Positions 34,863 to 41,697 of a stretch of 64,000 bases of DNA are shown here, piece by piece. The DNA comes from a bacterium. GTDB lineage: Bacteria; Planctomycetota; Planctomycetia; Kolteriales; Kolteriaceae. The stretch is taken from contig JAIELF010000024.1 in NCBI GenBank assembly GCA_019753235.1, positions 62,001-126,000 on the forward strand. The letters run 5' to 3'. The notes under the pieces are model-generated. The model saw nothing but the letters and a program-made list of their open reading frames with translations, searched no databases and was not told where the DNA came from. The position numbers and the translations under genes were made by a program. Every line of letters begins with the position of its first letter. Position 1 is the first letter of the stretch.

Positions 34863-37796
34863 CTAAGAGGTCGGTTTCTCTTCAAGCCAAGGAGCATGGG
34901 GGAATCGTTCGCGCGCACGATCAACGACGGGATCGAGACTCGCATCTTTTCGCCAGCGAAGAAAATCGATCAATGTTCGCCATTCCGATTCCGAAAGAGA
35001 ACCTTCTTCCCAAGATTCACGAAAATACTCGTCGGCTTGTTCCACTTGCCCGACCGCTAAGTGCAACTCGGCAACGAGATAACTTCGCTGTGCCGAGGGG
35101 GGCAATTTCGCGATCTCGGCCTGTGTCGCCCTATCACCTTCGGCGCCGATCATGCCCCGCTGAATCGATTGATGCACAAGCCAGGTCCGAAGATCCTCGG
35201 GATACTCCGTCATAAGCGATGCGAGGGCTGCTTCCGATTCCTTTCCCTCCCCGAGTTGAAAATACATGCTTACCACCCACGCCCGTCGGTCGACGTCGAT
35301 GTTCGATTTTTGTGCCGGCAACCGCTCGACGATAGTCTGCACATCGCCTCGAGCACCTTCGATCTTTTGCTCGGCCAGATGGACCTCCGTCTGAAGCATC
35401 TGGTCTTCGAAAAGAGGCAATCGCTGACGACGGACGAATGCAAGAACACCCTGCGCATCGCTTGTTTGCCTCGATGCCAGGAATCGACGAACAACTCGCG
35501 TCACCAGACAGGGTAGGGCAGGGCCGCGAGCGATTGCTCGGCAATAACACGTGAGGGCTTCGCTGACCCGGCCGTTGACCTCCGCTTCCATCCCTTTGAC
35601 ATGCCAGGTTGCCCAGTGTTGACGATGATTCTGATCGAGGACCGACGCGTGCTCGGCCAAGGTTGCGGCCGCCAGTGCGGGATGAGCGCGATGTCGCTCC
35701 ATCGCACGGACCGCGTCGGCCCAGCGCCATCGAACCGACTTGTCGGCCGTCGCCTTGCGTTCTTGATTTGCCAAACTGTCGGCCGCCTCGGGACCGAACT
35801 GGTCGTTGGTAAACATCCAGCGATAGACCCAAGCATCGTCATCGGCGGCATCGGCCTGAACAGCCTGATCAAAATAGCTCTTGGCGGCGTCGATATCGTT
35901 GAGCAGCAAAGAGAGATGGCCCAGCAATCGCAACCGAGCATTCTTCATCGACGCAGGAAAGATCGCGTCGTTGCTCACCAGGAATTCGCGAGCCTGGGCA
36001 TAATCACCCTGTCCACTGAGAAGAAGCGTTCTGGTGATTGCCGACAGGGGAGAAGGACCGAACGACTTCTCGAATGTCGCCAACCGCGTGGCCGCTTCTT
36101 CGTGCTCGCCCGCCGCGATCAATAGTCTGATCAACGAGAGGGCGACAAACGGAGAACGCTCGAAGAGCTGTGCCGACGCGCGGAGTTCATCCAGCGATTC
36201 ACTCTCTCGACCGACAGAAAAGAGTGCTTCTGCTTCGAGCAGTGTCAGGTTCTGATCGTTGGGGGCTTGCCGTTTGGCGGACTCAATGAGTTCCAGGATA
36301 CTGCTGACATCTCGCTGACCCACAGGCGTTTCATTCAATATCGCCAACCGAGTCCGAGCCAAACCCAACAGCGACCCCGCTGGCCGAAAGGGCATCGCGA
36401 CTGCCTTTGACCAGGCTTCCTCCGACGGCGCGAGATCGCCGATCTCGAAATAGAGTTGGCCGAGCGTCACCAAGGGAACGTATTCGCGAGGAAGCCTTTG
36501 ATGCGACTGCTGCGCGAGGCGGATCGCCTTCGAGAGATCTCCCTTTTGGTAGGCGATCCCCGAGAGGCCGAGATCGACCTTGTAGAGAAGCTCTTCGCGA
36601 CTGTCGAACATGGGCGCGCCCGGCGACAGGCGTTCGAGAAGACGTTTGCCGATCAGAAGATGATTCTCGGCCGACTCGATTTGTCCGGCGATCATGTCCG
36701 CTCTACCCCGAAGAAATCGGTAGGCCGGCTGATAGGCGTCGTTCTCCACAAGATCTTGAATGCAGTCGCTGTATTCCTTCGTCGTCGGGGCTTTTTCGAC
36801 GAGAATCTCTGCCAAACGCCAAGCGAACTCGCCTCGGCGATCCCCCCTCTGTTTCCTGCCCGCGCGAAAGACGTCGGCCGCATCGACGAGTTGACCCGCC
36901 CAAACGAGCCATCGGCCGTAGACGAGTTGAACGCGTTCATCTTCCGGTGCCAGTTCGTAGGCCGACTCAAAGTAACCTTGAGCCTCGCGCGGGTTTCCTT
37001 CGAGTGCTTGCCCGCCCGCCATGAGCAGAACCTCTAGGTTCTGCGGGGCGAGCTTGACGGCTTCGTGCAGGTATTGTGTTGCGTTGGGATCGTTGGCGTT
37101 TCGCATGGCGGCATACGCCACGATCAGAACCATGGGGCGATTGCTGGTTTTGAGAACTTGCTTGTTGATCTCTTCGCGAACCGCCTCGATGGACCCAGTC
37201 GATTCATGGACCAGAGGAAGGTAGTAGGCCAAACTGACTAAGTCGTTGGGATCGATCTCGATGGCTCGGCGAGCGGCGGCCAATGCCCGAGGAAGCGACT
37301 TGTTCATGTGATAGCTTTCCGCCACCAGTCGCGCCCCCTCCGACGTCAGGTCGGAACGCTTTTCGATTTCCGGTGCCAGACGAAGAGCCTCTCCCTTTTC
37401 TCCCATGCGAAGGTGGAGTTTCATCACCGCCGACAGAACCGGCGTGGTGGCTCGTTGAGCACGGACCTCGCGTAAGAGGATCGCCTGAGCCTCCCACCAA
37501 TCACGAGGATAAGGACTCGAAGAAAGTTCCATCGCCAATCGGACAGCGGCCGGCTGATCGTCGGGTCGAGCTGCCAAGTAAAGTCGAAGCCGACGAATAC
37601 CCTCCTCGCGCTTCCCCTCCGCGAGAAGAGACATCGCGTTCTTTTGCAGCATCTCTTGGAGGCGCGGCGATTGAAAACGATGAAGGGCGACGATCGATCC
37701 ACCCAGCAAACAAATCGTGCCGATCGTGGCAATCAACCATCGTCCGTCGATGCGACGTCGAACAGGTTGTCGGGAAGCAGCATTTTGATTTGGCAC
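34863..37796 (-). CDS. large TPR membrane-anchored protein
   Basis: 977 residues. A Lys/Arg-rich N-terminus (QPVRRRIDGR) leads to one membrane helix (LIATIGTICLLGGSIVAL, about residues 21-39), then almost the whole chain is helical repeats with TPR periodicity (KREEGIRRLRLYLAARPDD, PRALAAARRAIEIDPNDL, YAQAREFLVSNDAIFPA). The bulk is probably periplasmic. TPR arrays are docking scaffolds; no enzyme motif is visible. The start is a GTG at 37796, with no ATG upstream in frame. It follows a terminator hairpin and is transcribed ahead of the DHH gene, 140 nt apart. Confidence 0.75.
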   Translation of the reverse strand: MPNQNAASRQPVRRRIDGRWLIATIGTICLLGGSIVALHRFQSPRLQEMLQKNAMSLLAEGKREEGIRRLRLYLAARPDDQPAAVRLAMELSSSPYPRDWWEAQAILLREVRAQRATTPVLSAVMKLHLRMGEKGEALRLAPEIEKRSDLTSEGARLVAESYHMNKSLPRALAAARRAIEIDPNDLVSLAYYLPLVHESTGSIEAVREEINKQVLKTSNRPMVLIVAYAAMRNANDPNATQYLHEAVKLAPQNLEVLLMAGGQALEGNPREAQGYFESAYELAPEDERVQLVYGRWLVWAGQLVDAADVFRAGRKQRGDRRGEFAWRLAEILVEKAPTTKEYSDCIQDLVENDAYQPAYRFLRGRADMIAGQIESAENHLLIGKRLLERLSPGAPMFDSREELLYKVDLGLSGIAYQKGDLSKAIRLAQQSHQRLPREYVPLVTLGQLYFEIGDLAPSEEAWSKAVAMPFRPAGSLLGLARTRLAILNETPVGQRDVSSILELIESAKRQAPNDQNLTLLEAEALFSVGRESESLDELRASAQLFERSPFVALSLIRLLIAAGEHEEAATRLATFEKSFGPSPLSAITRTLLLSGQGDYAQAREFLVSNDAIFPASMKNARLRLLGHLSLLLNDIDAAKSYFDQAVQADAADDDAWVYRWMFTNDQFGPEAADSLANQERKATADKSVRWRWADAVRAMERHRAHPALAAATLAEHASVLDQNHRQHWATWHVKGMEAEVNGRVSEALTCYCRAIARGPALPCLVTRVVRRFLASRQTSDAQGVLAFVRRQRLPLFEDQMLQTEVHLAEQKIEGARGDVQTIVERLPAQKSNIDVDRRAWVVSMYFQLGEGKESEAALASLMTEYPEDLRTWLVHQSIQRGMIGAEGDRATQAEIAKLPPSAQRSYLVAELHLAVGQVEQADEYFRESWEEGSLSESEWRTLIDFLRWRKDASLDPVVDRARERFPHAPWLEEKPTS

Positions 37797-37943
37797 AAGC
37801 GTCTCTCAACGGCCAGGAACTCTTTTTTGATAGATTGGCGTACCGGAAAGCCTAGCTCGAAAAAGGACGAACCGTGGCCAAGTTCCACGGCCGCCCAGTA
37901 CTGGCAGGGAAACGACCATCGCCGAGAGCCCCAAAAAACGGAA

Positions 37944-37977
37944 CCGGCCGAGCTCTTTTTGAGAAGAGCTCGGCCGG
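37944..37977 (-). terminator. intrinsic terminator of the Cys-rich protein gene
   Basis: CCGGCCGAGCTCTT (37944-37957) and AAGAGCTCGGCCGG (37964-37977) make a perfect 14-bp stem with a 6-nt loop. On the minus strand it is followed by TTCCGTTTTTT. It lies 72 nt beyond the stop of the gene at 38049. Confidence 0.75.
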
Positions 37978-38048
37978 CGCGGCTTCGCGGACAAGGGGAT
38001 CGGGGATTCGGCCGGCGGGGGGAAATGCCCGCCGACCTCGTTTGAAAA

Positions 38049-39107
38049 CTAGCGGTTCCAGCCGACGGGGCGGACCGCGTAAGGGGACTGGACCGGCTGG
38101 CGTTGGAAGTAACTTCCGTCTTTCGGACCAGGTTCCGAGCCTGCATCCGGGCCAGCGGCTGGTTCGTCCGGCAAGAGATCGGGCGTGGGGCGATCGGTCG
38201 GGTTTGCCGTCGGAGTTCGGCGACCCTTCTTGCTCCCGTCTTGCTCCTTGAGAAGATCCTTCAACTGCTTATCGAGATCTTCGTCCTTCTTTCCACCATC
38301 GGTCCGTTCCATCCCCTTCGGGGCTTTGCGGAAGCGATCGTACGGAGTGTCTTGCGGCGTCGGTCGGTACTGCAAGAAGCCTTCTGGCCAGGTTCGCCAG
38401 AGAGTCGGGTAGTGCCCGTAGTGTCCACAGCGGTAATGGCTGAGGGCCTCATCGCTGGGACAGGGACATCTCTCTCGGTTACAGCCGTGACTGAGGTTGT
38501 TGGGATCGCAAATCCCCCCGCCGGCCGAGCAAGAGGCGCACGAACCGCTCGAACACGACTGATCGTAAACGACGCCACCCTCTTCAATGATTTCCACCGG
38601 TTGGGCGGACATCATGTGGTTTGCGGGGGGCATTTCCGTGTAGACCGGCCCCTCGGTTTGAACGGGCATTTCATTCGGAAGAGCCATTTCCGGCCCCGCC
38701 GGCATCGGTTCGACCGCCACCTCGGCCTGATAGCGGACGGGCTGGACGGCCTGGTTCCCTCGAACCTCACCGACCGGACGATATCCCGCCGATCGAGCGT
38801 AAGTCGGCTGGGCTGCGCGACTCATTCCCCTGGCATTGGCGGAGTAGCTGACCGGACGACCTGGCTCGGCATTATAGGGGGCTCGGGCACGGTATCCGAC
38901 GTTCGAAGGAGGTGCCGGCGAAGGGCGATACTGCCCCTGAACCTGGCTTTGATAGTTACCGCCGTAACTCCCGACACGCTGGGCGGCGGCTCGGCCGGCA
39001 TCATAAGAGGACTGGGCTTGGCTCGAGGCCGTCCATGAGAGAAGGAGGGCCATGCAGCCGAGTTTCCGACCCCAGCCACGCCAGGAAGTTTCCGCGTGCG
39101 TTGTCAT
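38049..39107 (-). CDS. secreted Cys/His-rich protein of a planctomycete-type family
   Basis: 352 residues. A Sec signal (ALLLSWTASSQAQ) is followed by a Tyr/Ser/Pro-rich low-complexity region, then a Cys-rich patch (QSCSSGSCASCSAGGGIC, then NRERCPCPSDEALSHYRCGH) and the sequence GHYPTLWRTWPEGF. The last third is charged, Lys/Asp-rich (KDEDLDKQLKDLLKEQDG) and Pro-rich. The YPTLWRTWP motif recurs in several planctomycete secreted proteins, but no function is known. The Cys/His cluster may bind metal or form disulphides. An in-frame Met (MALLLSW) could be an alternative start. The gene has its own strong terminator. Confidence 0.65.
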   Translation of the reverse strand: MTTHAETSWRGWGRKLGCMALLLSWTASSQAQSSYDAGRAAAQRVGSYGGNYQSQVQGQYRPSPAPPSNVGYRARAPYNAEPGRPVSYSANARGMSRAAQPTYARSAGYRPVGEVRGNQAVQPVRYQAEVAVEPMPAGPEMALPNEMPVQTEGPVYTEMPPANHMMSAQPVEIIEEGGVVYDQSCSSGSCASCSAGGGICDPNNLSHGCNRERCPCPSDEALSHYRCGHYGHYPTLWRTWPEGFLQYRPTPQDTPYDRFRKAPKGMERTDGGKKDEDLDKQLKDLLKEQDGSKKGRRTPTANPTDRPTPDLLPDEPAAGPDAGSEPGPKDGSYFQRQPVQSPYAVRPVGWNR

Positions 39108-39419
39108 CGTTTTTTTCCCATTGGATGGTGACGGAACCCCGTCGGCATTCGGTGCCGACTTTTACGCTCTGGCAACTTGTATCGTCCGAGTAGGCCGTAG
39201 AAATTGAACATGACGGTGAGACTTGGCGAATCAGTCAGGTAAATTGGGCAAAAGATTCGGCCTGCCGGGAGAGCGACCCTAGCGGGGTCGATTCCGTTTC
39301 CTTAGGATGAAGCTGGAGAAAACTTTTTTTGCCCCTGATTCCTGCTCGAATAAGTCCTCCCCAAAAGTCTGGTTGATGACCAAGCGGTCTATCACAACCG
39401 ATCCTGTCAGGAAAATGCC
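39108..39419. other. divergent intergenic region, 312 nt
   Basis: Promoter region between the leftward Cys-rich secreted protein and the rightward EpsI-like protein. It holds the stem-loop at 39141-39163 but no recognisable gene. AGGA sits about 8 nt before the EpsI-like start. No clear -35/-10 pair was found. Confidence 0.5.
39141..39163 (+). terminator. terminator-like hairpin in a divergent gap
   Basis: GTCGGCA/TGCCGAC, a 7-bp stem with a TTCGG loop, is followed by TTTT on the + strand. No + gene precedes it, so it may stop antisense transcription through the Cys-rich gene or fold in that gene's 5' leader, 34 nt from its start. Confidence 0.45.
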
Positions 39420-40118
39420 ATGAAGTTTCGCACGTTGGTCGTCCTGGCGATGTTCATTCTCGCGGGGTCGTCTCAGCTTGCTCTTTCGACGGTACGCGAG
39501 TTCCTTTCCGAGGACGTCGCTTTCGTCAGCCTGCTGGATACTTGGCCCCTCGCGGTTGGAACATGGTCGGGCGAAAAGACCGAGGTCGATGAAGCCCTTA
39601 TCAAAACCTCTCCCGAAGTAAGCACCCGAAGCTTCGTCTTTCGCCAAGGGGACTCCGAACAGCGGATTTGGGTCGCCGTCTCCATTGGCCCGCCGGGCTT
39701 GGTGACCGAAGATCTCCCCGAGAAGACGTACCGTTTCGTTGGCTTCGCCTACGATAACGAAAGCAAACAGGTCGAGCCGATTCGCAAAAGCCTTCGCGTG
39801 GACCTGGAGGGTGAGTGCGCGAAGATGAATTTCTGGGCTCGCGACTCGGCAGCGCCGCTACGAGTCTGGCATGGTTGGTTTGACGGTCAGCGATGGCATC
39901 GACCCGAACTTGCTCGCTGGCAGTTTCTGGATAAGCCGGCTTTGGCTCGTTTGCAGATTTGGTACCCCATGACCCGCGATCCGCTGGCCAGTCCGCAAGA
40001 GCCCTGGGTTGATAACGGCCAAGAGTTTGTTCGCCAAGTGTTGCCGACACTTTCGGCACGCTTGGCTCCACTCGATCAGTCGTGGTCGGGAATCCTCGCT
40101 CAGAAATGGAACGACTGA
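39420..40118 (+). CDS. EpsI-like exosortase-associated protein
   Basis: 232 residues. A hydrophobic N-terminus (TLVVLAMFILAGSSQLAL) anchors or exports the protein. The block WPLAVGTWSGEKTEVDEALI and a later GWFDGQRWHRPEL resemble EpsI-family proteins, periplasmic factors linked to exosortase-dependent sorting and exopolysaccharide in other bacteria. PEP-CTERM-like C-termini occur elsewhere in this window (60908 and 63297), but no exosortase does. The family call rests on these motifs alone and is moderate. AGGA precedes the ATG at good distance. It is divergent from the Cys-rich gene and convergent with the DUF1080 gene. Confidence 0.55.
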   Translation: MKFRTLVVLAMFILAGSSQLALSTVREFLSEDVAFVSLLDTWPLAVGTWSGEKTEVDEALIKTSPEVSTRSFVFRQGDSEQRIWVAVSIGPPGLVTEDLPEKTYRFVGFAYDNESKQVEPIRKSLRVDLEGECAKMNFWARDSAAPLRVWHGWFDGQRWHRPELARWQFLDKPALARLQIWYPMTRDPLASPQEPWVDNGQEFVRQVLPTLSARLAPLDQSWSGILAQKWND

Positions 40119-40185
40119 ATACCGCTGCCGATTTTTCTTTCCGATCTCGGTCCGCAACGCTTGTTGACCTTCGCAGCAATCTCCA

Positions 40186-40866
40186 TCAAGAACGACTCGG
40201 CTTCAGTTCCTTGATGCGAATGTTGCGAAACTGAACGATGTCGGTATGGGCCGACAGCCCGATGAAACCTTCACGCGGACGAGATTTTGTCTGTGGGTCC
40301 GACGACATATCGAAGTCGTTGATGAGTTCCCCGTTGAGCGTCACTTGGATGCGGTCTCCTTCGCATCGAACAATCAGGTTGTTCCATTGATGGGCAGGTT
40401 TCGAAACAAACTTCTTGGCCGCAGCGACGCGATAGATGGCGCCGGTATCTTTGGAAGTTGGAACTCCCTCTTTGCTTCCATCGTCGAGCAGTTGAATCTC
40501 CATGCCGACATTGGACGTTCGCGGCCGATGGTGCGGCACACGAATGAAGATGCCGCTATTCCCGTTGGGTGTCAGCATGTAGTCCAGTCGAAGTTCGAAA
40601 TCAGAATACTTCTTATCGGTACTCAGCCAGTAGGCTTTCATCCCCTCTCGTGTTCCCGAGAGAACACCATCCTTGACGGTGAATGCTCCTGGCCGGCCTT
40701 GCACTTCGGTAAACCCGGACAGGTCTTTGCCATTGAAAAGAAGTTGGAAACCCTCTTTTGCCTCGTCGGGAGAAATCTCCGCCTGCGATCGTCCGACGCG
40801 GGGACTCAGGAGACAAATCGCTACGAGACCCAGACCAACCAACCGCGGAACAAAACCAAGCTTCAT
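40186..40866 (-). CDS. secreted DUF1080 (3-keto-disaccharide hydrolase-like) protein
   Basis: 226 residues with a Sec signal (VGLGLVAICLLSPRVG). The DUF1080 beta-sandwich runs from EGFQLLFNGKDLSGFTEV through VKDGVLSGT, NGNSGIFIR, LDDGSKEG and WNNLIVRCEGDRIQVTLNG to FIGLSAH near the C-terminus. The family, with a concanavalin-like fold, includes enzymes acting on 3-keto-disaccharides and is greatly expanded in Planctomycetes. The sequence does not reveal whether this copy is catalytic. A TTG at 40872 is possible, but the ATG at 40866 is the natural start, with GGAAG 9 nt upstream. Confidence 0.87.
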   Translation of the reverse strand: MKLGFVPRLVGLGLVAICLLSPRVGRSQAEISPDEAKEGFQLLFNGKDLSGFTEVQGRPGAFTVKDGVLSGTREGMKAYWLSTDKKYSDFELRLDYMLTPNGNSGIFIRVPHHRPRTSNVGMEIQLLDDGSKEGVPTSKDTGAIYRVAAAKKFVSKPAHQWNNLIVRCEGDRIQVTLNGELINDFDMSSDPQTKSRPREGFIGLSAHTDIVQFRNIRIKELKPSRS

Positions 40867-41060
40867 AGCCAACCACTTCCGTTAGAGATGATGAGGAACT
40901 CCAGTGACTAAGGTAACGGCTCGGTAGTAGGATTGCTACCGCGGCGAAGTTTGATGAGAAATAGGCGGAGGGAGGAAATGAAGGGTTGACCCCTGGGGGG
41001 TGCGGAAAATCAAGCAGGTAGACGGCCCCTCGTGGCGTGAGGGAGACCGGCTCCAGGAGA

Positions 41061-41462
41061 TCAGGCAGACGCCATTGCCGGCGTGATGGTGTCGCTGGTC
41101 AGCGACGCGTGGTATTCCAGGATCAGCTTTTGAAGCTCGTCAAGCGACGCGAGCCCCTTCATCACGAAGTGCTCGCCTACTTCCAACAGTTGATGAAACC
41201 GTTGCAACATGATCAGCCGATCGACTTGCTGGTTCGTCAGAAAACCAAGTTCGATGGCGATCTCGCCGAAGAGTCGGCGGTTGCTCTCTTGCGCGTCGAG
41301 AATCCGGTCGATCTCATCTAGGCTCAGAGCCCCCAAACGGAGGGCCAGCGCCCCGATCGTGTTTCCGGTCCCCGCCCAGTCGCTGAAGCTCATGTGTTCT
41401 TCAGGATCAAGGTTAAGTCGATCGAGCAGGAATCGCTCGAAGTCCGTTGCCGTCTGGCTCAC
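41061..41462 (-). CDS. small helical protein with MshEN/GspE-N-like repeats
   Basis: 133 residues, acidic, no signal. Two tandem helical units of the kind LGALSLDEIDRILDAQ and LGFLTNQQVDRLIMLQ resemble the short MshEN/GspE-N repeats that end pilus-ATPase or response-regulator proteins and bind cyclic-di-GMP in some, but this protein has no ATPase part. The start is a GTG at 41462 with GGGAG about 8 nt upstream; no ATG is available. A true protein is likely because the region is otherwise empty and the repeats are regular. A function is not assigned. Confidence 0.55.
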   Translation of the reverse strand: MSQTATDFERFLLDRLNLDPEEHMSFSDWAGTGNTIGALALRLGALSLDEIDRILDAQESNRRLFGEIAIELGFLTNQQVDRLIMLQRFHQLLEVGEHFVMKGLASLDELQKLILEYHASLTSDTITPAMASA

Positions 41463-41493
41463 CGTCGCGCTCCCGGACCAAAAGCCCCTCGTC

Positions 41494-41542
41494 CTTCCCG
41501 GCCTTTCGGGAAGTCTCCCATCATTCAGGGGATTACTCCCCT
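41494..41542 (-). terminator. paired hairpins after the 863-residue protein gene
   Basis: CTTCCCG (41494-41500)/CGGGAAG (41507-41513) and AGGGGA (41527-41532)/TCCCCT (41537-41542) are two adjacent stem-loops between two leftward genes. They could end the upstream transcript or structure the leader of the small helical protein. Confidence 0.35.
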
Positions 41543-41697
41543 CCCCGAAAGGTAGCTCATCCGTGACAAAAAGTCATTTGACGTGGATAATTCCTGACTT
41601 AGCCGGCCGATATGTCCCTTTTCGCTCCTCTCGATAGCCCGCAATTCAATCCAGAAAACAAGAGCGCAAGAACATACAATAAAACCACTTATGGTAT

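Noticed and set aside
38103..39038. 311-codon + strand frame opposite the Cys-rich protein
   Set aside because: Arg/Gly-rich composition and no start signal. The minus-strand gene has a signal peptide and its own terminator.
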